64,000 bases of DNA from Streptomyces sp. SID8352 (GTDB lineage: Bacteria > Actinomycetota > Actinomycetes > Streptomycetales > Streptomycetaceae), in NCBI RefSeq assembly GCF_009862265.1, contig NZ_WWGX01000001.1:124001-188000 (forward strand), given 5' to 3'. Shown piece by piece: positions 1 through 7,560 of this stretch. The notes below the pieces were generated by a model. That model did not search any database, was not told where the DNA came from, and saw only the letters and a list, made by a program, of their open reading frames with translations. A program made the position numbers and the translations under genes. Position 1 is the first letter of the stretch. Each line of letters begins with the position of its first letter.

Positions 1-573
1 CCCGCCGTGCCCGGGGGCTCACCGGAACCAGGGGTTCATCCGGGCCAGGGACCCACCCGGACCAGGGAAGCGCGCGGGCCGAGGATCCGCCGGGACCAGG
101 GGCTCATCCGGGCCGGGGACCTACCGGAGCCAAGGCGCGCCTGGGACATGGGCCCGCTCAGGCCCGTGACCCGCCGCCTCCGGGACCCGCCCGAAGCAGG
201 GACCCACCTGGGCCAGGGCCCCACCTGGACCAAGGCCTGCCTGGTCAGGGACCCGCCAGGGCAAGGGACCCACTGGAACCAGGGAACCGCCCCGGTCAGG
301 GACCCACCCGGGCCGGTGACCCGCCGCCTTCGGAGGTCGCCCGAACCAGGGGCCCATGCGCGTCAGGGACCCACCGGAGCCGAGGCCCACCCGGACCAGA
401 GGCCCACCCGCGCCAGGAACCCGCCAGGACCAGGAAGGCACCAGCCCGGTCAGGGACGCGCCCGGTCAGGGGCCCGCCCCGGTCAGGCCCCCCCGGTCGG
501 GAACCCCGCCCCCCGGTCGGGAACCCCGCCCCCCGGTCGGGAACCTCGCCCCCCGCCAGGGACCCCGCCCCGG
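1..573. repeat. 17-bp degenerate tandem array downstream of pdxH
   Basis: About 30 imperfect head-to-tail copies of a unit close to GGACCCACCCGGACCAG fill the whole stretch from the window edge to the pdxH stop codon. Most units are 16-18 bp; some have drifted or picked up short insertions, and the copies nearest pdxH become C-rich. The period is not a multiple of three and an open frame crossing it runs antisense through pdxH, so it is read as non-coding. The array continues to the left edge, so its full length is unknown. Function unknown. Confidence 0.75.
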
Positions 574-1263
574 TCAGGGGCTGAGCCGTTCCACCCGCCA
601 GCCGCCCCCGTCCTCCGCGGCCGTGTAGCACAGCCGGTCGTGGAGGCGGTTCTCGCGGCCCTGCCAGAACTCCACCGTCCGCGGCACCACCCGGAAACCT
701 CCCCAGTGCGGCGGCACCGGGACCTGCTCGCCCTCCGGGTACCGGGCCGCCAGCCCGGCGTAGGCCGCGTCCAGCTCGTCCCGCGAGCCCACCACCGAGG
801 ACTGGGCGCTCGCCCACGCGCCGAGCTGCGAGCCGTGCGGCCGGGTCCGGAAGTACGCGGCCGTCTCGTCCCGCCCGGTCCGCCGCGCCGTTCCGCGGAC
901 GATCACCTGCCGGGCCATGGGATGCCAGGGGAAGAGCAGCGAGACGTACGGGTTCGCGTCCAGCTCGCGGCCCTTGCGGGAGCCGTAGTTGGTGTAGAAG
1001 ACGAAGCCCCGCTCGTCGAAGTGCTTCAGCAGCACCGTGCGCGAGCTGGGACGGCCCTCGGCGTCGGCCGTCGAGACGACCATGGCGTTCGGCTCGAACA
1101 GCCCCCCGTCCGTCGCGGCCTGCTTGAACCAGCGCGCGAACTGCTCGAAGGGCGTGGCGGCCAGCTCGGGCTCGGAGAGTCCCTCGGCCCGGTACTGCTT
1201 GCGCATCGAGGCGAGAGCGAGGGGGATGGCATCGCGGTCGGTCACATCGCCATCCTGCCGCAT
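574..1263 (-). CDS. pdxH: Pyridoxamine 5'-phosphate oxidase
   Basis: FMN enzyme that oxidises pyridoxamine or pyridoxine 5'-phosphate to pyridoxal 5'-phosphate, the last step of B6 salvage, in the cytosol. The 229-residue protein has the family layout: the N-terminal FARWFKQA region, an FMN-binding stretch with SSRTVLLK and [12 protein letters not shown], the [10 protein letters not shown] segment, and the C-terminal substrate-binding [11 protein letters not shown] motif. The ATG at 1263 is chosen because a GGAGGG ribosome-binding site lies about 9 nt upstream; a GTG six codons later has a weaker site. It is divergent from the citrate synthase-like gene and its stop abuts the 17-bp repeat array. 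A second PdxH-like gene lies at 28.8-29.5 kb; this copy is the canonical one. Confidence 0.95.
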   Translation of the reverse strand: MRQDGDVTDRDAIPLALASMRKQYRAEGLSEPELAATPFEQFARWFKQAATDGGLFEPNAMVVSTADAEGRPSSRTVLLKHFDERGFVFYTNYGSRKGRELDANPYVSLLFPWHPMARQVIVRGTARRTGRDETAAYFRTRPHGSQLGAWASAQSSVVGSRDELDAAYAGLAARYPEGEQVPVPPHWGGFRVVPRTVEFWQGRENRLHDRLCYTAAEDGGGWRVERLSP

Positions 1264-1287
1264 CGCCCGCGCCCTCCGCCGGGAAAT

Positions 1288-1300
1288 GGCACTGAGTGCC
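1288..1300. promoter_or_regulatory. Inverted repeat GGCACT-G-AGTGCC in divergent promoter region
   Basis: A perfect 6-bp inverted repeat with a 1-bp centre lies just upstream of the pdxH start, and a half-site-like GGCACTCC follows at 1320-1327. Position between divergent genes suggests a repressor site for pdxH or the citrate synthase-like gene. The regulator is not identifiable. Confidence 0.4.
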
Positions 1301-1518
1301 GCTCCCCCTCCCCAAACGTGGCACTCCGGGATATCGTGCTGGTTCCGGCCCCGCTCGGATGACCGCCTGCCGAACGGGGCATCACAGGGATGACCGCACG
1401 ACGACGGGACGCGGACGCGAGCCGCACGAACGGCCGCGGACCCTCCGCTCCGGTCCGCCTCACCCGGCGGTCCGAACCGGCCCGGTCGCCCCGCATCACG
1501 ATCACGAGGAGCCGCCTG

Positions 1519-2619
1519 ATGTCCGATTTCATACCCGGGCTTGAGGGAGTCGTCGCGTTCGAGACGGAGATCGCCGAGCCGGACCGGGAGGGCGGGGCGC
1601 TGCGCTACCGCGGCGTCGACATCGAGGACCTGGTCGGACACGTCTCCTTCGGCAACGTCTGGGGCCTGCTCGTCGACGGGGCCTTCGCCCCCGGCCTGCC
1701 GCCCGCCGAGCCCTTCCCCCTCCCCGTGCACACCGGTGACGTCCGGGTGGACGTCCAGTCGGCGCTCGCCATGCTCGCCCCCGTGTGGGGCCTGAAGCCC
1801 CTGCTGGACATCGACGCCACGCAGGCCCGCGACGACCTGGCCCGCGCCGCGGTCATGGCCCTGTCCTACGTCGCCCAGTCCGCCCGCGGCCAGGGCCTGC
1901 CCATGGTGCCGCAGCGGGAGATCGACAAGGCTCACTCGATCACCGAGCGCTTCATGATCCGCTGGCGCGGCGAGCCCGACCCGAAGCACGTGGCCGCCGT
2001 GGACGCCTACTGGACCTCCGCCGCCGAGCACGGCATGAACGCCTCCACCTTCACCGCCCGCGTCATCGCCTCCACCGGCGCCGACGTGGCCGCCGCCCTC
2101 TCGGGCGCCGTGGGTGCCATGTCCGGGCCGCTGCACGGCGGCGCCCCCTCCCGGGTCCTCGGCATGATCGAGGAGATCGAGCGCACCGGGGACGCCGGGG
2201 CGTACGTGCGCCGCGTCCTGGACTCCGGTGAGCGGCTGATGGGCTTCGGTCACCGCGTCTACCGCGCCGAGGACCCCCGTGCCCGCGTCCTGCGCCGCAC
2301 CGCCCGCGAGCTGGGCGCCCCGCGCTACGAGGTCGCGGAGGCCCTGGAGAAGGCGGCGCTGGAGGAACTGCACAGCCGCCGCCCGGACCGCGTCCTGGCG
2401 ACCAACGTCGAGTTCTGGGCCGCCATCGTGCTGGACTTCGCCGAGGTCCCGGCGCCCATGTTCACCTCGATGTTCACCTGCGCCCGCACCGCGGGCTGGT
2501 CGGCGCACATCCTGGAGCAGAAGCGCACCGGCCGACTGGTCCGCCCCTCCGCCCGCTACGTGGGACCGGGCGGCCGCGACCCGCGCGACATCGAGGGGTA
2601 CGACGGCATCGCCCGCTGA
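1519..2619 (+). CDS. Citrate synthase 2-like protein
   Basis: Member of the citrate synthase superfamily (366 residues) that would condense acetyl-CoA with oxaloacetate. Visible landmarks are GPLHGGAP with His206, the signature [17 protein letters not shown] with His245, and the C-terminal WSAHILEQ and RPSARYVGP segments. The residue at the catalytic aspartate position appears to be Glu298 in NVEFWAA rather than the Asp of NVDF in classical enzymes; from memory this is usual in actinobacterial 'citrate synthase 2' proteins, so activity or substrate may differ. The ATG at 1519 has a GAGGAG site 8 nt upstream; in-frame upstream codons are not needed. It is divergent from pdxH and followed by a strong RNA structure at 2694-2754. 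Main housekeeping citrate synthase is probably encoded elsewhere. Confidence 0.9.
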   Translation: MSDFIPGLEGVVAFETEIAEPDREGGALRYRGVDIEDLVGHVSFGNVWGLLVDGAFAPGLPPAEPFPLPVHTGDVRVDVQSALAMLAPVWGLKPLLDIDATQARDDLARAAVMALSYVAQSARGQGLPMVPQREIDKAHSITERFMIRWRGEPDPKHVAAVDAYWTSAAEHGMNASTFTARVIASTGADVAAALSGAVGAMSGPLHGGAPSRVLGMIEEIERTGDAGAYVRRVLDSGERLMGFGHRVYRAEDPRARVLRRTARELGAPRYEVAEALEKAALEELHSRRPDRVLATNVEFWAAIVLDFAEVPAPMFTSMFTCARTAGWSAHILEQKRTGRLVRPSARYVGPGGRDPRDIEGYDGIAR

Positions 2620-2693
2620 GCCCGCCGCCCGGCCCGCCGGGAGCCCGGCCGGAGCCCCTGGGGGCGCCCGCAGGGCACGCCCGGGACGCAGGC

Positions 2694-2754
2694 GACCCGC
2701 GAGTCGGGTTCCTCCGGGGAGGAGCCGGCCGGACGTACCGGCGACTCGCGGGTC
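2694..2754 (+). terminator. Three-way-junction inverted repeat, putative terminator or structured RNA
   Basis: A perfect 13-bp outer stem pairs 2694-2706 (GACCCGCGAGTCG) with 2742-2754. The enclosed sequence folds into two further hairpins: 2707-2714 with 2719-2726 (8 bp, one G-U, 4-nt loop) and 2729-2732 with 2738-2741 (CCGG stem, loop ACGTA). This is more elaborate than a simple terminator. It lies 75 nt after the citrate synthase-like stop. No U-tract follows, as is usual in Streptomyces. Confidence 0.55.
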
Positions 2755-2963
2755 GGGTGACTGCGATGGACTGGCCGGCTGCGCGCTCGCGCGCTGGTCC
2801 GGCACCGCACAGGTGTGGTGACGGGCCGCTAGCCCGCGGCCACCTCTTCCGTCCGGTCGTTGCTCATCTGCCGAACCACCTCCTTTCCGAAGTGGGAGCA
2901 ACACTAGGAACGGCTCCCCGCACGTTCAACCGGTTTTTCCGGCGAGCTGTCGTGGATCAAGCA

Positions 2964-3000
2964 TTGAACGCGTGTGCGCTGGTCACCTAGCGTTCGCCGT
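2964..3000 (+). promoter_or_regulatory. HrdB-type promoter giving a leaderless mRNA
   Basis: TTGAAC at 2964-2969 and TAGCGT at 2988-2993 are separated by 18 bp and match the main vegetative sigma consensus well. The expected transcription start, about 7 nt after the -10 box, falls on the ATG at 3001, and no ribosome-binding site is present, so the downstream gene is probably leaderless. Confidence 0.65.
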
Positions 3001-3888
3001 ATGACACGGACACGACGGTGGACGGTATCGAGCGGCTCGGTGTTCGAGGAGCGGATCGGGTACTCGCGGGCCCTGGTCGACGGGGAGCGGGTGTACGTCT
3101 CCGGGACGACCGGGTTCGACTACGCGACCATGACCATCCACGACGACGTGGTGGAGCAGACCGAGCAGTGCCTGCGGAACATCACGGAGGCGCTGGCCGG
3201 GACGGGGTGCACCGTCCTGGACGTGGTGCGGGTGCGCTACATGCTGCCCGTGCGGGAGGACTTCGAGGCGTGCTGGCCCGCGCTGCGCCGGGTGTTCGGC
3301 GAGGTGCGGCCGGCGGGCACGATGACGGTGTGCGGGCTCGCGGACGAGCGGATGCGCATCGAGATCGAGGTGGACGCCCGGCGCGCCCGGCTCACCCCGG
3401 GCGACGGGCGCGGGCTGCGGATCGAGGCCGTCGGCGGGGACGGGCCCGGCGCGGGAGCCGGGGGCGAGGGGGCCCCGCCGGAGGACTGGCGCGCGGTGCG
3501 CGACGCCGTCGGACCGGCCGCGGCGCCGACGGCCGCCGGACCGGCGCGGCCGGACGCGCGCGACCTGCGGGCCACCGCCTACCTGGGCGGGCTCGCCGTC
3601 GGCTGCTCCACCGTGCGGCCGCCCGCGGACGGCGGGTCGACGGCGACCGCGACCGTCGGGGTGCTGCCCGCCTTCCGGGGCAGGGGCATCGGGACGGCGC
3701 TGTTCGAGGCGGCCCTGGCACGGGCCCGGGAACGGGGCGCCGGAACGGTGCGGACCGAGGTCCCCGCGGCCGACGGGGACGGGCTGCGGTTCGCCCGGGG
3801 GTGTGGTTTCGTCGAGCGAAAGCGGTATGTGCCGGACGGCGGGAGTGACGAATGGGTCGAACTGTGGTTGGCGCCCCGCGCCTCCTGA
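3001..3888 (+). CDS. RidA-family / GNAT acetyltransferase fusion protein
   Basis: Two-domain protein of 295 residues. Residues about 10-125 form a RidA/YjgF/UK114 domain (SGTTGFDYATMTI, VVEQTEQCLRNITEAL, VRYMLPVREDFE), a family that deaminates reactive enamine/imine intermediates. Residues about 135-295 form a GNAT N-acetyltransferase domain with the acetyl-CoA binding loop RGRGIGTALFE and a C-terminal ARGCGFVERKRY segment. A Gly/Ala-rich linker (residues about 145-165) joins them. The ATG at 3001 is chosen because an HrdB-like promoter sits directly before it. It stands alone between the citrate synthase-like gene and a PAS/GAF gene. The substrate is unknown; the fusion suggests the two activities act on the same amine-containing metabolite, but that is inference. 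Confidence 0.85.
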   Translation: MTRTRRWTVSSGSVFEERIGYSRALVDGERVYVSGTTGFDYATMTIHDDVVEQTEQCLRNITEALAGTGCTVLDVVRVRYMLPVREDFEACWPALRRVFGEVRPAGTMTVCGLADERMRIEIEVDARRARLTPGDGRGLRIEAVGGDGPGAGAGGEGAPPEDWRAVRDAVGPAAAPTAAGPARPDARDLRATAYLGGLAVGCSTVRPPADGGSTATATVGVLPAFRGRGIGTALFEAALARARERGAGTVRTEVPAADGDGLRFARGCGFVERKRYVPDGGSDEWVELWLAPRAS

Positions 3889-3896
3889 GCGCGCCG

Positions 3897-3916
3897 CCCG
3901 CCGGAATGGCGGCGGG
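3897..3916 (+). terminator. Hairpin after RidA-GNAT gene
   Basis: CCCGCCG at 3897-3903 pairs perfectly with CGGCGGG at 3910-3916 across a 6-nt loop, 8 nt after the stop. Likely intrinsic-type terminator without a U-tract. Confidence 0.5.
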
Positions 3917-4047
3917 TATGGCGCTGACCGGGGTGAATGCCGGGTTTCCGCGGCACGACGATTTCCGCAATCTTCCGGGAAATCCGTGTGTGCTGCATCA
4001 CGTTCGAGTTGAATGATGTCCAGTGACGCAGCCTGCAGGGGGTCCAG

Positions 4048-5466
4048 GTGAGTGCTTCCCGGCGTAGTGGTGGGGCCACCGACGAGCTGGGCCCGGACGG
4101 GCCGGAGCGGCCCGGCCGGGTCGGCGCCGACCTGCTGGCCGCGCTCCTCGACGGCATGGACGCGGCCCTGTGCGCCTTCGACGCCGAGGGGGTCGTCACG
4201 CACTGGAACCGCGAGGCGGAGCGCATCCTCGGCTGGAGCGCCGCCGAGGCCGTGGGACGGCAGGGGTTCGCCGGATGGGCCGTCCGCAGCGCGGACGCCC
4301 CCGAGGTCGAGCGGCGGCTGCTCTCCGCGATGCGGGCCCCCGGCCGTCAGGTGCACGAGTTCGCCCTGGTGACCAAGGACGGCGGCCGGGTCCTGGTGCG
4401 CACCCAGTCGGCGGCCGTGCGCGGCCCGGACGGGGCGCCCGCGGGGGTGTACTGCGCCTTCAGCGAGGTGCACGCGCAGATCGACCTGGAGCGCTCCATC
4501 GCGCTGAGCGAGGCGCTGCTGGAGGGGGCGAGCTGGGGCGTCGTCCTGGTCGACGTCGACCTGCGCCCGGCGGTCGTCAACGCGTACGCGGCCCGCGCGC
4601 TGGGCGCCGGGCGCACCTCGGTGCTGGGCCGGCCGCTGGGGGAACTGCTCTCGCAGGGCGCGGAGGAGCTGGAGAACGCGCTGACCCACGTCCTGGCCGA
4701 GGGCGCCCCGCCCGCCCCGGCGGAGATGTGGGTGGGGGTGCGCACCCCGGAGGGCGAGCGGCGGCGGTGCTGGCGCAGCGGCTTCGTGCGGCTGGCCTCC
4801 CCGCTGGCCGAGGAGCCGGTGCCGCTGGGCGTGGGCTGGCTCTTCCTGGACGTGACGGAGGCGAAGCGGGCCGAGCAGGAGGGCGCGCTGCTGCGGTTCC
4901 GGACCAACCAGCTCCACCGGGCGGCGCGGGCGGCGGCCGAGTGCGAGGACCCGGCCGAGGCGGCCACCGTCCACCTGGACTTCGCGCTGGCCGGGTTCGC
5001 CGATCACGCGCTGGTCGACCGGGTCGCGGGCGGTCCCCGCCGGGAGCCGGGGGACACCGCGGAGGGCGCCGCCCCGGTCCGGCTGGTGCGGGTCGCGGCC
5101 ACGCCCTCGGGCGCGCCGGGGCCGAGCGCGCCGGGCGGCGCGGCCGGGCTGCCGGTGCGGTACGCCCCGGGGCACCCGGCGGTGCAGAGCGTGGAGCGGG
5201 CGGGGCCGGTACGGGCGAGCGCGGGCCTCGGCGCGGTGCCGGAGGAGCGGGCGAAGGCGTGGGCGGCGACCCGGCAGTGGCCGGACGGCACGGTGCACGC
5301 CCTGTGCGCCGTGCTGCGCAGCCGGGGACGCACCCTCGGTGCCGTGACGTTTCTGCGCAGCTCGGGCCGGTCGCCCTTCGAACGCGCCGACGTGACCTAC
5401 GCGGAGGCGGTGGCCGCCCACATCGCCACCGCCCTCGACCTGGCGGGCGAAACGGCGGAGGGCTAG
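4048..5466 (+). CDS. PAS-PAS-GAF sensory protein
   Basis: Cytosolic sensor-like protein of 472 residues with no membrane segment. The first PAS domain is at about residues 30-145 (FDAEGVVTHWNREAERILGWSAAEAVG, then the PAC-like VRGPDGAPAGVYCAFSEV). A second PAS-like region follows at about 155-275 (WGVVLVDVDLRPAVVNAYAA, WLFLDVTEAKRA), then a GAF-like domain at about 285-465 ending in SPFERADVTYAEAVAAHIATAL. In related Streptomyces proteins this array is followed by a SpoIIE/PP2C phosphatase; here the protein stops after the GAF domain, so it has no obvious output domain and probably acts through a partner. The GTG start has an AGGGGG site upstream. Confidence 0.8.
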   Translation: MSASRRSGGATDELGPDGPERPGRVGADLLAALLDGMDAALCAFDAEGVVTHWNREAERILGWSAAEAVGRQGFAGWAVRSADAPEVERRLLSAMRAPGRQVHEFALVTKDGGRVLVRTQSAAVRGPDGAPAGVYCAFSEVHAQIDLERSIALSEALLEGASWGVVLVDVDLRPAVVNAYAARALGAGRTSVLGRPLGELLSQGAEELENALTHVLAEGAPPAPAEMWVGVRTPEGERRRCWRSGFVRLASPLAEEPVPLGVGWLFLDVTEAKRAEQEGALLRFRTNQLHRAARAAAECEDPAEAATVHLDFALAGFADHALVDRVAGGPRREPGDTAEGAAPVRLVRVAATPSGAPGPSAPGGAAGLPVRYAPGHPAVQSVERAGPVRASAGLGAVPEERAKAWAATRQWPDGTVHALCAVLRSRGRTLGAVTFLRSSGRSPFERADVTYAEAVAAHIATALDLAGETAEG

Positions 5467-5784
5467 GGCCTCTCGTCCGGATCAGCCCGGGCTCGCGGGG
5501 GCCGGCCCGATCCAGACGAAAGACCCTGGCGGCCCGGAATGGGCCGGGGCGGCCGGAGGGGCCGCTCGGCGGGGTCGGACGCGGGCTCGGCCGGGCGGGG
5601 CGGAGCCTCCGCGGGCACCCACGTCCACGTGCGCGGACGCATGGGGCGCGCGGACGTGCGGGCGGCGGAGAGGGGCGGCGCGGAGCGCGGCCCGGGGTCC
5701 CGGCGCCGCCTCCCGCACCGCCGGGACTCCGGGCCTGACCGCCGTGCCGCCTCCCCGCACCGTCCCTTTCCCGGGCGCGGCGGA
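5467..5784. other. Convergent intergenic region with terminator hairpin
   Basis: At 5468-5518 an imperfect stem (TCGTCCGGATC with GATCCAGACGA, one mismatch) encloses a GC-rich inner hairpin, directly after the PAS/GAF gene; it probably terminates that transcript. The rest is G-rich low-complexity sequence between two convergent genes with no supportable reading frame. Confidence 0.55.
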
Positions 5785-6540
5785 TCAGTTGTGGTAGAAG
5801 ATCCGGTCGCCGTACTCCTTCATCACGCGGTTGTTCCAGTCGTGGCCGCCGTCGACGTTGCCGGAGCGCAGGAGCGGGGGCTCGATGCCCCGGTCGGCGA
5901 GGACCCCGGCGGCGGTGGCCATCACGGACTGGAGGAGCGCGGTCGTCACGGCGGTCGAGGCGGGGGCGAAGGGCGCGGCGACGGTGTCGAGGCTCAGCTC
6001 GGCGTCCCCGACGGCGATCTTGGAGTCCAGGACGAGGTCGCAGTGGTCCTTGAGGAAGGTGCCCGAGGTGTGCCGGGAACTGGTCTCGTCGGCGTAGGCG
6101 ACCGACGTCACGCCGATGACCCTGACCCCCTTCGCACGGGCGTCCACGGCCATCTCGACGGGCAGCGCGTTGCGCCCGGAGAGCGAGATGATCACCAGGA
6201 CGTCGCCCGCGCGCAGCGGGGAGGTGTCCAGGACGGCGCCGGCCAGTCCGTAGACGCGCTCCAGGGCGGAGCCGAGGGTGGCCGGCACGACGTCGACACC
6301 GACCGCGCCGGGCACCGCGAGCAGGTTCATCAGGGCCAGCCCGCCGGCCCGGTAGACCACGTCCTGGGCGACGAGGGAGGAGTGGCCCGCTCCGAAGGCG
6401 AAGAGGCGCCCGCCGTTCTCGACCGTGTCCGCGATCAGCGTGCCGGCCGCCCCGATGGCGTCGGCCTCCTCGTCACGGACGCGTCGCAGCAGATCGATCG
6501 CCGCGTCGAGGAACTGGCCGGCCAACTTGCGGTCGCTCAT
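5785..6540 (-). CDS. SIS-domain protein (UPF0309 family)
   Basis: Sugar isomerase (SIS) fold protein of 251 residues, a family of phosphosugar-binding proteins and regulators. The SIS fold spans about residues 30-200: FAFGAGHSSLVAQDVVYRAGG, the phosphosugar-binding VIISLSGRNALPVEMA loop, and VRVIGVTSVAYAD. The C-terminal GGHDWNNRVMKEYGDR is typical of UPF0309 proteins. The ATG at 6540 follows a GAAGGGG site. It is divergent from dmdR1; a DasR-operator-like site and a 16-bp palindrome lie in between, fitting a role in amino-sugar phosphate metabolism (inference). The reaction is not established for the family. Confidence 0.85.
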   Translation of the reverse strand: MSDRKLAGQFLDAAIDLLRRVRDEEADAIGAAGTLIADTVENGGRLFAFGAGHSSLVAQDVVYRAGGLALMNLLAVPGAVGVDVVPATLGSALERVYGLAGAVLDTSPLRAGDVLVIISLSGRNALPVEMAVDARAKGVRVIGVTSVAYADETSSRHTSGTFLKDHCDLVLDSKIAVGDAELSLDTVAAPFAPASTAVTTALLQSVMATAAGVLADRGIEPPLLRSGNVDGGHDWNNRVMKEYGDRIFYHN

Positions 6541-6580
6541 GCGGGGGCCCCTTCGGTGGTGGCTGTGTCGCGGATCACCG

Positions 6581-6596
6581 TGCGGTCTGGACCACT
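6581..6596. promoter_or_regulatory. DasR-responsive element-like site
   Basis: TGCGGTCTGGACCACT matches the DasR operator consensus ACTGGTCTAGACCACT at 12 of 16 positions, with the whole right half conserved. It lies 41 nt upstream of the SIS gene start and 230 nt upstream of dmdR1. DasR is the GlcNAc-6-phosphate-responsive GntR regulator of streptomycetes; control of dmdR1 by DasR has been reported, as I recall. Confidence 0.6.
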
Positions 6597-6611
6597 GCGG
6601 TGTCAATACGA

Positions 6612-6627
6612 CGGTACGGCCGTACCG
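6612..6627. promoter_or_regulatory. 16-bp perfect palindrome CGGTACGGCCGTACCG
   Basis: A perfect dyad without spacer between the SIS gene and dmdR1. A related GGTACGG sequence follows at 6634-6640. Candidate operator for an unidentified regulator, or an extruding DNA element. Confidence 0.45.
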
Positions 6628-6807
6628 CGACGGGGTACGGTGCCCCGCCACCGACCCCGCCACCACCCCCCGGCGCCGCCCCGGCGCGGGTGCGCGCGCC
6701 GTGCCGCCGCGGCCCGGTACGGCCGGAGCGACACGGTTGTCCGTGGTATGCGTCAGTATTGATGCCAGGGCCAGCGCACGCGCCGGTGGGCCTCGGCTCC
6801 CGGCAGA

Positions 6808-7497
6808 TCACATCAAGGGGCACGTATGTCCGGACTGATCGACACCACGGAGATGTATCTCCGCACCATCCTGGAGCTCGAAGAGGAAGGTGTGGTCCCC
6901 ATGCGTGCCCGGATCGCGGAGCGGCTCGACCAGAGCGGTCCGACGGTCAGCCAGACGGTGGCGCGGATGGAGCGCGACGGCCTGGTGGCCGTGGCGGCCG
7001 ACCGCCATCTGGAGCTGACCGACGAGGGGCGCCGCCTGGCCACCCGGGTCATGCGCAAGCACCGCCTCGCGGAGTGCCTGCTGGTCGACGTGATCGGCCT
7101 GGAGTGGGAGCAGGTGCACGCCGAGGCCTGCCGCTGGGAGCACGTGATGAGCGAGGCGGTCGAGCGCCGCGTCCTGGAGCTGCTGCGGCACCCGACCGAG
7201 TCCCCCTACGGCAACCCGATCCCGGGGCTGGACGAGCTGGGGGAGGCGGAGGAGGCCGACCCCTTCCTCGACGAGAGCATGGTCTCGCTCGCCGACCTCG
7301 ACCCGGGCGGCGAGGGCAAGACGGTGATCGTGCGCCGCATCGGGGAGCCGATCCAGATGGACGCGCAGCTCATGTACACGCTGCGGCGGGCGGGTGTGCA
7401 GCCCGGCTCGGTCGTCAGCGTGACGGAGTCGGCGGGCGGCGTCCTGGTGGGCAGCGGCGGTGAGGCCGCGGAGCTGGAGGCGGACATCGCCTCCCAC
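6808..7497 (-). CDS. adm: Antiparallel reading frame matching Adm (antisense to dmdR1)
   Basis: A 229-codon frame starting at a GTG covers almost all of dmdR1 on the opposite strand. In S. coelicolor an antiparallel gene overlapping dmdR1, adm, has been described as encoding a protein that affects siderophore and antibiotic production; this frame has the same position and about the right size. Caution: in high-GC genomes the frame antisense to a gene is often open by chance. The sequence is rich in Leu, His, Arg and Asp, has no recognised domain, and its ribosome-binding site is weak (GAAG). Retained because of the published precedent, not because of intrinsic coding evidence. Confidence 0.35.
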   Translation of the reverse strand: MGGDVRLQLRGLTAAAHQDAARRLRHADDRAGLHTRPPQRVHELRVHLDRLPDAAHDHRLALAARVEVGERDHALVEEGVGLLRLPQLVQPRDRVAVGGLGRVPQQLQDAALDRLAHHVLPAAGLGVHLLPLQADHVDQQALREAVLAHDPGGQAAPLVGQLQMAVGRHGHQAVALHPRHRLADRRTALVEPLRDPGTHGDHTFLFELQDGAEIHLRGVDQSGHTCPLM

Positions 7498-7518
7498 GTC
7501 TTCGTAGCCAAGCGCTGA
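6826..7518 (+). CDS. dmdR1: DtxR/IdeR-family iron-dependent repressor DmdR1
   Basis: Fe(II)-activated transcriptional repressor of siderophore and iron-uptake genes, 230 residues. An N-terminal winged helix (about 1-65, with the recognition region SGPTVSQTVARMERDGL) is followed by the dimerisation/metal domain (about 66-140) and a C-terminal SH3-like domain (about 150-226). All DtxR metal ligands are in the reference positions: Met10, Cys102, Glu105, His106 at one site and His79, Glu83, His98 at the other. The ATG follows an AAGGGG site. A 15-bp perfect terminator hairpin follows the stop. A near full-length antiparallel reading frame overlaps it. In S. coelicolor the orthologue is the main iron regulator. 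Confidence 0.97.
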   Translation: MSGLIDTTEMYLRTILELEEEGVVPMRARIAERLDQSGPTVSQTVARMERDGLVAVAADRHLELTDEGRRLATRVMRKHRLAECLLVDVIGLEWEQVHAEACRWEHVMSEAVERRVLELLRHPTESPYGNPIPGLDELGEAEEADPFLDESMVSLADLDPGGEGKTVIVRRIGEPIQMDAQLMYTLRRAGVQPGSVVSVTESAGGVLVGSGGEAAELEADIASHVFVAKR

Positions 7519-7523
7519 ACCCC

Positions 7524-7560
7524 GCGGAGGGCCCGCCGGTCCGCCCGGCGGGCCCTCCGC
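7524..7560 (+). terminator. Perfect 15-bp hairpin after dmdR1
   Basis: GCGGAGGGCCCGCCG at 7524-7538 pairs perfectly with 7546-7560 across a 7-nt loop, starting 6 nt after the stop. Strong terminator, and in the reverse direction it would also shield dmdR1 from antisense transcription. Confidence 0.85.

Noticed and set aside
296..1324. Long minus-strand frame overlapping pdxH
   Set aside because: It is the shadow frame of pdxH and extends into repeat sequence; pdxH itself has strong domain evidence.
7..1362. 451-codon plus-strand frame through the 17-bp array and across pdxH
   Set aside because: It runs antisense through a clear pdxH gene and its first part is translated tandem repeat; no domain or good start site.
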